Counted from the first letter of the stretch, positions 23,632-31,728 are shown. The stretch is 41,411 nucleotides of DNA from Lactobacillus sp. MRS-253-APC-2B (GCF_012843675.1 NZ_JABAFO010000015.1:1-41411), one strand, 5' to 3'. Notes: a model not told the origin generated them from the sequence alone. Numbers and translations: made by a program.

Positions 23632-25413
23632 ATGAATCAACATCCGGATTTCCTGCTGAATGAGGTCGATGAGCCCCAAGACATCAAACCGATGAACCTG
23701 GATCAGCTCAAGGAACTGGCTAAAGAAATGCGGCAGCTGGTACTTGAACGCGACAGTGCAGTCGGTGGGCATGTCGGTCCCAATCTTGGCGTCATGGAGC
23801 TGACGATTGCATTTCATTATGTATTCGACTCCCCACACGATAAAGTGATCTGGGACGTGTCGCACCAATGCTATGCACATAAGATGCTCACGGGTCGCAA
23901 GCTGGGATTTTTGGATCCAGATCATTATGAAGACGTCAGCGGCTACACTGATCCGAGCGAAAGTCCACATGATTTCTTTAAAGTTGGTCATACTTCCACG
24001 TCAATTGCACTGGCAGTTGGAATGGCCCAGGCTCGCGATCTCGTAAATCCCAATAGTCACGAAAACGTCATGGCTGTAATTGGCGATGGTTCACTGTCTG
24101 GCGGGCTGGCGTTTGAAGGTTTGAATAATGCAGCCAAGCTTAAGAGTAATCTGATCATTTTGGTTAATGACAATCAAATGTCGATTGACGAGGATCAAGG
24201 TGGTCTGTACCAGGGCCTCAAAGAGCTGCGTGATACCCAGGGCCAGTCAGCAAACAACATCTTTAAGTTCATGGGATTAGACTATCGCTACGTAGCTGAT
24301 GGTAACGATCTTCAGGCGATGATTGACGTCTTTAAAGAGGTTAAAAATATCGATCACCCAATCGTCTTGCACGTTAATACGCAAAAAGGCAAGGGCTATC
24401 AGCCAGCCATTGATAACCAAAAAGAATACCACTGGCGCGCACCATTCGATCTTGAAACGGGAAAAAGCAAGCACCAGTCGCCAAAAGAAAGCTATAGTGC
24501 GGCGGTGATTGATGAGCTCAATGCTCAAGTTGAGTCCGGTAAGCCGGTTGTTGCCATTAATGCTGCTATTCCAGGTATGTTTGATCTGGAACGTTTTAAG
24601 TCTGCGCATGCTGATCGCTATTTTGACGTGGGCATTGCCGAACCAGATTCCGTAACGACTGCTGTTGCCATGGCAGCTGGCGGGGCGCGGCCAGTGCTGT
24701 TTGAAAGCAGTACGTTCTTGCAGCGGGCCTATGATCAATTAGTACATGACGTAGCCTTAAACGACTACCCAATCGTCATGATCGTTCGTGGTGGCACGAT
24801 CTCATCAGGTTCGGCTACGCATCAGGGTACGTTTGATATTTCCTACATTAGCAGTCTGCCAAATATCGAATACCTGGCGCCAACCAATGTTGAGGAAATG
24901 ATCTCAATGCTGCGTTGGGCACTAAAGCAAAACGATACGCCGGTTGTTATTCGTCAGCCGGAACATGAGCTTTTGCATGGCACGCCAACGCAGGATAACT
25001 ATGCGGCAATCGACTACGATATTGCGCACCACGGCAGCGAGGTTGCCATCATGGCCGTGGGCGGTTTTTGGAAGCTGGGTGAAGAAGTTTGCCGTCAGCT
25101 AAAGGAAAAGCTTAATATCGATGCTACCTTGATCAACCCCAAGTCCGTTACCAGCATTGATCAGCGCGATCTGCACTATCTGCAAGAAGATCATGATATC
25201 GTCGTTACGATTGAGGATGGCAATTTGAGCGGTGGCTTTGGCGAAACGATCGATCGCTACTATGGACCAACCAACATGAAGGTCTTAAACTTTGGTGCAC
25301 CCCGCGAGTTTGCCGATAACGTGCCGCTAGAGGTGCTGTACGAATGGTATCATCTAACGCCAGAACAGATCGTAGACGACATCGAGCGGGTCGTGCACTC
25401 GGCAATTTACTAA
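23632..25413 (+). CDS. dxs: 1-deoxy-D-xylulose-5-phosphate synthase-type transketolase
   Basis: The ATG at 23632 follows GAGAGG (593 residues). The thiamine-diphosphate motif runs from GDGSLSGGLAFEGLNNAAKL to LILVNDN. Substrate-domain motifs include SAVGGHVGPNLGVMELTIAFHYVFD and VIWDVSHQCYAHKMLTGR; the pyrimidine domain is VGIAEPDSVTTAVAMAAGG...PVLFESSTFLQRAYDQL. DXS joins pyruvate and glyceraldehyde-3-phosphate to DXP. Most lactobacilli make isoprenoids by the mevalonate route, and no other MEP gene is here, so DXP might serve thiamine or pyridoxal, or the enzyme may act on other sugars. DXS versus another transketolase-like activity cannot be settled from sequence alone. Confidence 0.85.
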   Translation: MNQHPDFLLNEVDEPQDIKPMNLDQLKELAKEMRQLVLERDSAVGGHVGPNLGVMELTIAFHYVFDSPHDKVIWDVSHQCYAHKMLTGRKLGFLDPDHYEDVSGYTDPSESPHDFFKVGHTSTSIALAVGMAQARDLVNPNSHENVMAVIGDGSLSGGLAFEGLNNAAKLKSNLIILVNDNQMSIDEDQGGLYQGLKELRDTQGQSANNIFKFMGLDYRYVADGNDLQAMIDVFKEVKNIDHPIVLHVNTQKGKGYQPAIDNQKEYHWRAPFDLETGKSKHQSPKESYSAAVIDELNAQVESGKPVVAINAAIPGMFDLERFKSAHADRYFDVGIAEPDSVTTAVAMAAGGARPVLFESSTFLQRAYDQLVHDVALNDYPIVMIVRGGTISSGSATHQGTFDISYISSLPNIEYLAPTNVEEMISMLRWALKQNDTPVVIRQPEHELLHGTPTQDNYAAIDYDIAHHGSEVAIMAVGGFWKLGEEVCRQLKEKLNIDATLINPKSVTSIDQRDLHYLQEDHDIVVTIEDGNLSGGFGETIDRYYGPTNMKVLNFGAPREFADNVPLEVLYEWYHLTPEQIVDDIERVVHSAIY

Positions 25414-25422
25414 GCTGTCAGC

Positions 25423-25451
25423 TTGACTTTTTTTAAAAAACATTTTATAGT
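25423..25451 (+). promoter_or_regulatory. Promoter of the proBA T-box transcript
   Basis: TTGACT (25423-25428), a 17-base spacer and TATAGT (25446-25451), just upstream of the leader RNA. Confidence 0.75.
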
Positions 25452-25457
25452 TCAATC

Positions 25458-25640
25458 AATATCGTCGCGAATCAATTAAGGATCGTTCAGAGAATCGCCA
25501 GCAGCTGAAAAGGCGAGCTAGTATCCGAAGCCCTGTCGCGAATAGCTACATCGAAAATAATCTTTTAAAAGGGTAAAGCACGTCTTTAAACGAGAATGGT
25601 ACCGCCGTCACTGGTGTCTCGATTAAGGGCGTGCTTTTTG
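25458..25640 (+). ncRNA. T-box riboswitch, proline-specific, upstream of proBA
   Basis: The base of stem I pairs TCGCGA (25465-25470) with TCGCGA (25536-25541). GGAT (25480-25483) pairs with ATCC (25523-25526) above an internal specifier loop. The loop's 3' strand reads GAAG-CCC-TG, with the codon CCC (Pro) at 25531-25533. AGAGA (25490-25494) and a GCC/GGC-closed distal loop follow the T-box pattern. The T-box bulge is AATGGTACC (25595-25603), where TGGT would pair with ACCA of tRNA-Pro. An antiterminator-like stem CGAGA/TCTCG and ACC/GGT encloses it. The terminator AAAGCACG (25575-25582)/CGTGCTTT (25630-25637) plus T run surrounds the whole element. Uncharged tRNA-Pro should switch proBA on. 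Confidence 0.88.
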
Positions 25641-25664
25641 TCTTATTCATAATGAGGTGAAAAT

Positions 25665-26495
25665 ATGGGAGCAAAAACGATTCGCCGGCTGGTTGTCAAG
25701 GTGGGGACCAGCAGTCTGGTAATGAAAAACGGTCGCATCAATCTGCCTTCAATTGATCGCTTGGCTTATTCACTGTCGGCACTAAACAACGCTGGCTATC
25801 AGGTGGTCTTGGTATCTTCGGGGGCCATGGGGGCAGGTTTGGCCAGCTTAAACAAAACCAAGCGGCCATCAGCCATTGCCGAGCAGCAGGCATTAGCATC
25901 ACTGGGACAGGTTGAATTGATGCGCATCTATTCACAGCGCTTTTTGGACTATCAGACCCGTATTGCACAGTTATTGCTGACGCGCGACAATCTGGAGTAT
26001 CCGCTCAACCGTACCAATGTGTTGAATACGATTGAGGCACTGCTGCAGCAAAAAATCGTGCCCATCATTAATGAAAATGACCCTGTCAGTGTTGACGAAT
26101 TGGATCACCACACAACTTTTAGTGACAACGATGAATTGTCGGCACTGGTGGCAACACGGATTGGTGCGGATCTCTTGATTGTTTTGTCCGATATCGATGG
26201 TTTGTTTGACAAGGATCCGCATAAAAATGACGATGCCCGCTTGATTGACAATGTGACTGAATTGACACCAGAAATCAGGCTGAGTGCCACAGGTTCATCG
26301 ACGCGTTTTGGGACTGGCGGCATGGTTACCAAGCTTAGAGCAGCTGAGACCATTTTAGACGCGGATCGGCAAATGGTGCTTTGCAACGGTCAAGATCCAC
26401 GCATCATCTTAAAGGTGGTCAATGGTGAACCAATTGGTACGCACTTTGGCCGCAACACGATCAAGCCATTATCAGCCAACAAGGAGGAATTTTAA
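25665..26495 (+). CDS. proB: Glutamate 5-kinase ProB
   Basis: This 276-residue enzyme belongs to the short form without the PUA domain. Amino-acid kinase motifs are VVKVGTSSLV at the start, VSSGAMGAGLASL, IINENDPVSVDEL, FSDNDELSALVATRIGADLLIVLSDIDGLFDKDP and STRFGTGGMVTKLRAAE. It phosphorylates L-glutamate to glutamyl-5-phosphate, the first step of proline synthesis, and is usually feedback-inhibited by proline. The ATG follows GAGGTG. The gene sits behind a proline T-box and touches proA with no gap. Confidence 0.97.
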   Translation: MGAKTIRRLVVKVGTSSLVMKNGRINLPSIDRLAYSLSALNNAGYQVVLVSSGAMGAGLASLNKTKRPSAIAEQQALASLGQVELMRIYSQRFLDYQTRIAQLLLTRDNLEYPLNRTNVLNTIEALLQQKIVPIINENDPVSVDELDHHTTFSDNDELSALVATRIGADLLIVLSDIDGLFDKDPHKNDDARLIDNVTELTPEIRLSATGSSTRFGTGGMVTKLRAAETILDADRQMVLCNGQDPRIILKVVNGEPIGTHFGRNTIKPLSANKEEF

Positions 26496-27740
26496 ATGAA
26501 CGCGACTTTGATTAAAATGGGGCAGCGGGCCCAGGCAGCCGAACAAAAACTGATGCTCTTGGACACAGCCACCAAGAACCAGGCCCTTTTGCAGATGGCC
26601 CAAGCATTGCTGAACAACAAAGACAAGATTATTGCGGCCAATCGGATCGATATGGAAAATGCCGTCGCCATGCCAAAGAAGTTTACCGACCGGCTGTTGA
26701 TCAATGAAAGCCGTATTGATGATATGGCCAATGGCTTAAAGACGGTTGCCCAGCTGCCGGATCCGATTGCTAGAATCGATAAGGGCTGGTACACGGCAGA
26801 TGGTCTGCAGATCTTGCAAAAGCGCGTGCCACTGGGTGTAATTGGCATTATTTTTGAGGCGCGACCAAACGTTACGGTTGATGCAGCCGCGCTGACTTTT
26901 AAGAGCGGCAATGCCGTGATTTTGCGTGGTGGCAAGGAGGCCCTGCACACCAATGCCGCTTTGGCCAACATTTTGCGGCAGTCACTGGAAGATCAAGACC
27001 TGCCTAAAGACAGCGTCCAATTAATCACTGATACCAGTCATGAGACGGCCGGTGAGCTGATGCATCTAAACGACTACTTAGACGTCTTGATTCCGCGTGG
27101 TGGTCGTGGCTTGATTCAACGCGTGGTCAAGACGGCAACGGTACCGGTGATCGAAACCGGGGCGGGCAACTGCCATATCTACGTTGACAAGGATGCGCGG
27201 CTGGAAATGGCCCAGGCAATCGTGGTTAATGCCAAGGTCCAGCGGCCATCTGTCTGCAATGCGGCCGAAAAACTATTGATTCACCAAGACGTTGCTGATG
27301 CCTATCTGCCGGTATTAGCCAAGAGTCTGCAGGCACATGGCGTTCAGTTGCGTGGCGATGAGCGGGCCTGCGCGATTGTTTCTGACATGCAGCCAGCTAC
27401 CAAAGAAGACTGGGATACCGAATACAATGATCTGATTATGGCAGTCAAGGTCGTAGATTCATTTGATGACGCGGTTAAGCATATCAATGCGCACAGCACT
27501 CACCATTCCGAAGCCATCATTACCGATGACTTAGAGCGGGGGCAGGCCTTCTTAAACCAGATTAATTCGGCCTGTGTTTATGTCAATGCATCTACGCGCT
27601 TTACGGACGGTGGTCAGTTTGGCTTTGGCGCTGAGATCGGTATCAGTACGCAAAAACTGCATGCCAGAGGCCCAATGGGATTGGATCAGTTGACGACGAT
27701 TAAGTATCAGATTATTGGCAATGGCCAGATTCGTCACTGA
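26496..27740 (+). CDS. proA: Glutamate-5-semialdehyde dehydrogenase (gamma-glutamyl phosphate reductase) ProA
   Basis: At 414 residues it has the normal ProA length. Motifs include PLGVIGIIFEARPNVTVDAAALTFKSGNAVILRGGKEA, DLPKDSVQLI, IPRGGRGLI, the catalytic-cysteine region VQRPSVCNAAEKLLIH (Cys near residue 255), and the end STRFTDGGQFGFGAEIGISTQKLHARGPMGL. It reduces glutamyl-5-phosphate to the semialdehyde with NADPH; the product cyclises and is reduced to proline by ProC, which is not in this window. The start codon follows the proB stop directly, with AAGGAGG inside the end of proB. Confidence 0.97.
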   Translation: MNATLIKMGQRAQAAEQKLMLLDTATKNQALLQMAQALLNNKDKIIAANRIDMENAVAMPKKFTDRLLINESRIDDMANGLKTVAQLPDPIARIDKGWYTADGLQILQKRVPLGVIGIIFEARPNVTVDAAALTFKSGNAVILRGGKEALHTNAALANILRQSLEDQDLPKDSVQLITDTSHETAGELMHLNDYLDVLIPRGGRGLIQRVVKTATVPVIETGAGNCHIYVDKDARLEMAQAIVVNAKVQRPSVCNAAEKLLIHQDVADAYLPVLAKSLQAHGVQLRGDERACAIVSDMQPATKEDWDTEYNDLIMAVKVVDSFDDAVKHINAHSTHHSEAIITDDLERGQAFLNQINSACVYVNASTRFTDGGQFGFGAEIGISTQKLHARGPMGLDQLTTIKYQIIGNGQIRH

Positions 27741-27765
27741 TTTTTGGCAATTTTAATAAAATTAG

Positions 27766-27794
27766 TTGCATAAATCATTTTCTAATGCTATTCT
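27766..27794 (+). promoter_or_regulatory. Promoter of the Thr/Ser attenuator transcript
   Basis: TTGCAT (27766-27771), a 17-base spacer and TATTCT (27789-27794). Transcription would begin near 27801, just before the AAGGAGG of the leader peptide. Confidence 0.65.
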
Positions 27795-27827
27795 AATAGC
27801 ATACTAAGTTTTAAGGAGGTAGCTGAG

Positions 27828-27893
27828 ATGCTAATTCGACAATTAAAGATGCACATGATTCAGCTAACCTCCACCTCAACCACAACAATCTAA
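27828..27893 (+). CDS. Thr/Ser-rich leader peptide (21 residues)
   Basis: A short ORF too small for ordinary gene finding. It has a perfect AAGGAGG ribosome site at 27813-27819, 8 bases before the ATG. The peptide starts MLIRQLKMHMIQL and ends TSTSTTTI. The codons ACC TCC ACC TCA ACC ACA ACA ATC give five threonines, two serines and an isoleucine immediately before the stop. Such a run of control codons is the hallmark of leader peptides of attenuated operons, such as thrL of E. coli. The control codons lie in the first strand of a set of competing hairpins. The next gene encodes a Thr/Ser-type permease. The peptide itself needs no function. Confidence 0.85.
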   Translation: MLIRQLKMHMIQLTSTSTTTI

Positions 27894-28011
27894 AGTGGTT
27901 GAGTTCTTCAATCTGGATATCAATAAAGCAGTTAACAGCTGATCGAATCCGCTCAACCACTTACAGAAAGTCTTAAGTGGGATTGAGATGGGTGGATTCG
28001 ATCGGCTTTTT
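27875..28011 (+). promoter_or_regulatory. Four-segment transcription attenuator upstream of a Thr/Ser permease
   Basis: Segment 1, CTCAACCAC (27875-27883), lies in the Ser-Thr-Thr codons. Segment 2, GTGGTTGAG (27895-27903), lies just after the leader stop. Segment 3, CTCAACCAC (27952-27960), is an exact copy of segment 1. Segment 4 holds AAGTGG and TTGAG (27975-27980, 27983-27987). Pairs 1:2 and 2:3 are both perfect over 9 bases. Pair 3:4 is embedded in a 10-bp perfect outer stem, GATCGAATCC (27941-27950) with GGATTCGATC (27994-28003), followed by TTTTT (28007-28011), which is the terminator. A ribosome stalled on Thr/Ser codons frees segment 2 to pair with 3 and prevents termination. Confidence 0.85.
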
Positions 28012-28040
28012 GTTTGGCTGAAAATAAAGGAGTTTTTTCT

Positions 28041-29477
28041 ATGGAACAGCAGAACAGCGGTCATCTGCGACGTTCAATGACGACGGGGCAGATGGAAATG
28101 ATAGCCATCGGTGGAACGATTGGTAGTGGTCTGTTTATGGGGGCTACTTCAACCATCAAATGGGCTGGGCCATCGGTATTGTTGGCCTATGCCCTGGTTG
28201 GTCTGGTTTTGTATGCCATGATGCGGGCCTTGGGGGAAATGATCTATCTAAATCCGGGAACGGGTTCGTTTGCCGATTACGGTACCAAATACATCAATCC
28301 ACTATCAGGCTATTTGGTTAAGTGGAGCAACGTCTTTCAGTTTATCATCGTTGGGATCTCTGACGTGATTGCCATGTCGCAGTATCTGAACTACTGGTGG
28401 CCCAACTTACCAGACTGGATCTCGGGGATCATTTTAATTGTCATCTTGACGCTGGCCAACCTGGTTTCGGCTAAGGCATATGGCTCATTGGAATTCTGGT
28501 TTGCCATGATCAAGGTCGTAACGATTATTTTGATGATCGTCGTTGGTTTAATGGTAATCGTCTTTGGTCTGGGCAATAACTGGCATCCAGTCGGCATTTC
28601 CAATCTGTGGTCGCATGGCGGCTTTTTCCCGAACGGCTGGAAAGGCTTCTTCTTCTCTTTGGCTGTGATTGCCGGTTCATATCAAGGGATTGAGCTGTTA
28701 GGGATTGCGGCTGGTGAGACGGCCTCGCCACAAAAAGCCATTGTTAAGTCAGTCAAGTCCGTAATCTGGCGGATTCTGATTTTCTATATCGGAGCTATTT
28801 TCGTAATCGTTTCGATTTATCCTTGGAATCAATTGAGTGCAGTGGGCTCGCCATTTGTGGAAACTTTTGAAAAAGTCGGAATCACTGGGGCAGCCGGTTT
28901 GATCAACTTTGTCGTTTTGACGGCCGCCATGTCAGGGGCCAATTCGGGGATTTACAGTGCCAGCCGGATGCTGTTTAAGCTGTCGGTTGATCATGAGGTC
29001 TCTCCGTTTTTCTCCAAGCTGTCTAAGCGCGTCGTGCCAAACGTGGCGATTTTGACGATTGCTGGCTGGATTCTGGTTGGCTTTGTGCTTAACACGATTC
29101 TGACCCAGATGAGCAAAACGGCTTCCAATCTGTTTGTCATCGTCTACAGTGCCTCAGTGTTGCCGGGGATGGTGCCATGGTTCGTTATTTTGATTTCTGA
29201 GCTGCACTTTAGAAAACAAAATCCCAACCTGATGGAGAATCATCCATTCAAGATGCCACTGTTCCCGCTCTACAACTACTTTGCTACGGCGGCATTGCTG
29301 CTGATCCTGGCCTTTATGTTTATCAATCCGGATACGCGCATCTCGGTTTCTGTTGGGGTGATCTTCTTGGTAATCATGTCAATCATCTACTTCGTGCGCG
29401 TTCGTAAGCATGAGGAACCAGAAGCTAGTGAAGAAACGGAATTTGAAAACGAGCATCATTTAAATCGTCATAAATAA
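28041..29477 (+). CDS. Threonine/serine permease, YifK (ThrP)-like, AAP family
   Basis: The ATG at 28041 follows AAAGGAG (478 residues); an upstream in-frame start lies in the attenuator. There are 12 predicted helices. Signature segments of the amino-acid permease family are MEMIAIGGTIGSGLFMGATSTIKWAGPSVLLAYALVG, WFAMIKVVTIILMIVVGL and YSASVLPGMVPWFVILISEL. From memory of the E. coli proteins, the closest resemblance is to YifK (ThrP), a threonine/serine transporter: shared GLFMGA.ST.KWAGPSVLLAY, WRILIFY.GAIFVIV.I.PWN and TAAMSG.NSG.YS. Substrate by homology alone would be moderate, but the Thr/Ser leader peptide upstream points independently to the same substrates. Confidence 0.9.
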   Translation: MEQQNSGHLRRSMTTGQMEMIAIGGTIGSGLFMGATSTIKWAGPSVLLAYALVGLVLYAMMRALGEMIYLNPGTGSFADYGTKYINPLSGYLVKWSNVFQFIIVGISDVIAMSQYLNYWWPNLPDWISGIILIVILTLANLVSAKAYGSLEFWFAMIKVVTIILMIVVGLMVIVFGLGNNWHPVGISNLWSHGGFFPNGWKGFFFSLAVIAGSYQGIELLGIAAGETASPQKAIVKSVKSVIWRILIFYIGAIFVIVSIYPWNQLSAVGSPFVETFEKVGITGAAGLINFVVLTAAMSGANSGIYSASRMLFKLSVDHEVSPFFSKLSKRVVPNVAILTIAGWILVGFVLNTILTQMSKTASNLFVIVYSASVLPGMVPWFVILISELHFRKQNPNLMENHPFKMPLFPLYNYFATAALLLILAFMFINPDTRISVSVGVIFLVIMSIIYFVRVRKHEEPEASEETEFENEHHLNRHK

Positions 29478-29482
29478 TTGAT

Positions 29483-29517
29483 AAAAAGCGTCTGGTCGAA
29501 TCGGCCGGGCGCTTTTT
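29483..29517 (+). terminator. Terminator of the Thr/Ser permease
   Basis: AAAAAGCGTCTGGTC pairs, with G-U pairs, with the facing strand GGCCGGGCGCTTTTT (29483-29517), ending in a T run. Confidence 0.85.
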
Positions 29518-29530
29518 GACAGGATTGCTA

Positions 29531-29539
29531 TGCTATAAT
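29531..29539 (+). promoter_or_regulatory. Extended -10 of the dipeptidase gene
   Basis: TGCTATAAT contains a perfect TATAAT (29534-29539) with the TGn extension, 36 bases before the ATG. The nearest TTGACA lies only 12 bases upstream, too close to be its -35. Confidence 0.55.
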
Positions 29540-29574
29540 TTTGATTAATCAATATTTTTAAGGAAGAGATTGCA

Positions 29575-30966
29575 ATGAAACATACCTGTACGACTTTTTT
29601 GGCAGGCAAGGCAGCCACGCTTGACGGTTCAACCTTGATCTGCCGGCAAGAAGACTATGGCAATGCGTTTGATCCGCAGCGCTTCGTGGTCGTTGATCCT
29701 AAAGACCAGCCACTCCACTACGCATCCAAAACGACTAAATTTACGTTGGAGCTGCCCGATAATCCGCTTAAGTATACATCGGTACCGGATGCTGACGACA
29801 GTGCGGGCGTTTTTGCCGCTGGGGGCATTAATGCGGCCAACGTTGCCATGACCGCAACCGAAACGGCAACCACCAATGCGCGCGTGCTTGGTGCCGATCC
29901 CTATAATACCGAAAGTGGAATTGGTGAAGAAGATTTTGTCGTTTTGGTATTGCCATATATCAAATCGGCACGTGAAGGCGTCAAGCGGCTGGGCCATTTG
30001 CTGGAGCAATACGGTACTTATGAATCAAACGGAATTGCATTTAGCGATCACGATGAAGTCTGGTATTTTGAGACGATTGGCGGCCATCACTGGGCAGCTC
30101 AGAAAATTCCTGACGATGCTTATGTAATTGCGCCAAATCAGTTTAATATTGCCGATTATGATTTTGAAAGCGACTCATCGATGTATTCTGCTGATTTACC
30201 AACTTTTATCAAGCAGCATCATCTGAATCCAGAACATGGTCTGAATCTGCGCGAGATTTTTGGCAGTCGTACGGCCAGCGATGCACGTTACAATTACCCA
30301 CGGGCCTGGTACGTACAAAGGCTGCTGAGTGATGAAGCAGAGCAGCAGCCAACTGATCAGGATCTGCCATTTGTTTGTCATCCCAAGCATAAATTAGCCA
30401 TTGAAGACGTCAAGCAGGCGATGAGCTCGCATTTCCAACAGACCGATTATGATCCATATGGTCATGGTCCGGTTAATGAGCGGCAGAAATATCGTCCAAT
30501 TGCCTTGAATCGAAATCTTGAGATCCATATGCTGCAGATCAGAAATCACGTGCCTGACTCAATTGCCGGCGTGCACTGGCTGGCATTTGGACCTAATACG
30601 TTTAATGCTGTCGTGCCGTTTTATGCCAATATCGATGATACGCCGGCTCCTTATAAGAACACGACTGGTGATTTTGATCTGCAGAACATGTATTGGCTGA
30701 CGCATACGATTGCAGCGCTGGGTGATCAAAACTATCAGCGCTATGAAATGATGGAAGAAGCCTTTGAACAGACGGTCGTTGCTGCCTGTCGCCAACTGCA
30801 GGAGCAAATGGACGCCAAGGCAGCTGACATTGAAGATCAGTCATTACTCAGTGCTGAACTGACCAAGACCAATGAAAAAATGGCTCAGATTTCGTTAAAT
30901 GAAAGTACCAAACTCTTGGGTAAGATGGTCAAGGAAGCCTTTAAAAACGAAAAATTAAGTTATTAA
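29575..30966 (+). CDS. pepD: C69-family dipeptidase (PepD type)
   Basis: This 463-residue Ntn-hydrolase-type peptidase begins MKHTCTTFLAGKAATLDGSTLICRQEDYG. The cysteine at residue 5 is the catalytic nucleophile after initiator processing in this family. Further family segments are ETATTNARVLGADPY, GIGEEDFVVLVLPYIKSAREGVKRLG, NGIAFSDHDEVWYFETIGGHHWAAQKIPDDAYVIAPNQF and HVPDSIAGVHWLAFGPNTFNAVVPFY. It is a cytoplasmic broad-specificity dipeptidase that feeds amino acids from peptides. Lactobacilli usually have several paralogues. It follows the Thr/Ser permease but has its own promoter. The integrated element begins about 90 bases after its stop without damaging it. Confidence 0.93.
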   Translation: MKHTCTTFLAGKAATLDGSTLICRQEDYGNAFDPQRFVVVDPKDQPLHYASKTTKFTLELPDNPLKYTSVPDADDSAGVFAAGGINAANVAMTATETATTNARVLGADPYNTESGIGEEDFVVLVLPYIKSAREGVKRLGHLLEQYGTYESNGIAFSDHDEVWYFETIGGHHWAAQKIPDDAYVIAPNQFNIADYDFESDSSMYSADLPTFIKQHHLNPEHGLNLREIFGSRTASDARYNYPRAWYVQRLLSDEAEQQPTDQDLPFVCHPKHKLAIEDVKQAMSSHFQQTDYDPYGHGPVNERQKYRPIALNRNLEIHMLQIRNHVPDSIAGVHWLAFGPNTFNAVVPFYANIDDTPAPYKNTTGDFDLQNMYWLTHTIAALGDQNYQRYEMMEEAFEQTVVAACRQLQEQMDAKAADIEDQSLLSAELTKTNEKMAQISLNESTKLLGKMVKEAFKNEKLSY

Positions 30967-31054
30967 TTTGATAGTTTGCTATGGTCTACAATCGTTGATA
31001 TATCAGCATTCTTAATTTTGTGATCACTGATACGAACTCAAATATCTGTTGGCG

Positions 31055-31066
31055 TTCTGTTGACGT
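31055..31066. repeat. Left candidate attachment repeat
   Basis: TTCTGTTGACGT, identical to 39675-39686. It is flanked by similar decamers ATCTGTTGGCG (31044-31054) and TTCTGTTAACC (31068-31078). These could be integrase arm sites, so the exact crossover point is uncertain. Confidence 0.5.
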
Positions 31067-31116
31067 TTTCTGTTAACCAAAAGACAACGGCACTCAAAAG
31101 AATAGAACGACTTTCA

Positions 31117-31141
31117 AGAGATGTTTTATAGCATCTCTTTT
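31117..31141 (+). terminator. Hairpin with T tract near the left end
   Basis: AGAGATG (31117-31123) pairs with CATCTCT (31132-31138), followed by TTTATTTT. It could stop transcription entering the element from pepD. Confidence 0.6.
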
Positions 31142-31699
31142 ATTTTGCTCTTTTTATGGCGCTACTATTCCTACATATCAGGCAGCAGCCTTTTTATTTT
31201 GTGTAGGCTGTTAGACCAAAGCAATTTATTTTTTAGGAATACCATTCGCAAGCTCAAACATAGCGAGGAACTGTTAGCTGTTATTCGTCCCTTGAAAACG
31301 GCCATTTGCTGCTTGATATTGTCTAATTCTAGGCGCTGACTATGTTAGGTTTTTTAAGGTTCGCAACCAGCGTACTTAAAGGTACGGTCGTTATGATTGC
31401 CGTTCTATAAGGCTTTTAGCATTTTGCTATAAGCTGATCAGGGCTTTTGATAGTCCATTTTTGGGCTCTCCATTTTCTCGACTGTCGAATTAATATTGAA
31501 CTCATTTAAGCGGCGTTTTGCCAAGTCTTGATGTCTTCATCTAATTTGTAAAAAGGGCCGTTTTGTCCAATTATGTCAACTAGGTAAGCCTAAAATTGGT
31601 CAAGGCTCAATTTTGAGCTTTCCTCTTTTAACGATCATGAACGATCAACTATAAGCAGCTACTACTTTTCGTTGCGTCTGAAAGCCAATATAAGGCAAA
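31142..31699. other. Left non-coding end of the element, with hairpins
   Basis: No credible gene. It contains a 25-nt imperfect palindrome at 31411-31435 and AG-T-CCA/TGG-G-CT at 31452-31467. It also has a palindrome GGCTCAA-TT-TTGAGCT at 31604-31619, which recurs exactly at 38176-38191, and several weaker inverted repeats (CGTAC/GTACG near 31374-31386). Related structures fill the right end of the element. Confidence 0.6.
31411..31435. repeat. 25-nt imperfect palindrome, left copy
   Basis: Outer arms GGCTT and AAGCT, inner arms TAGCA and TGCTA, single unpaired base on each side between arms, loop TTT. It has the same layout and length as 37841-37865, 37896-37920 and 38048-38072. Confidence 0.75.
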
Positions 31700-31726
31700 C
31701 AAAAAAGGAATGCCGTTGTGCATTCC
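31700..31726 (-). terminator. Terminator of the element's minus-strand operon
   Basis: GGAATGC (31707-31713) pairs with GCATTCC (31720-31726). On the minus strand the stem ends in TTTTTTG. It lies just after the ArpU-type gene. Confidence 0.88.
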
Positions 31727-31728
31727 CT

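Noticed and set aside
25414-25430. Short palindrome AAGCTGTCAGCTT after dxs as a terminator
   Set aside because: The stem would be only four base pairs, and the following T run is better explained as part of the proBA promoter spacer.
27876-28064. 62-codon minus-strand ORF over the attenuator
   Set aside because: It is antisense to the attenuator palindromes; its open frame follows from the repeats, and no ribosome site is present.
31121-31339. 72-codon plus-strand ORF at the left end of the element
   Set aside because: It starts inside a terminator hairpin, has no ribosome site and a biased, non-protein-like composition.
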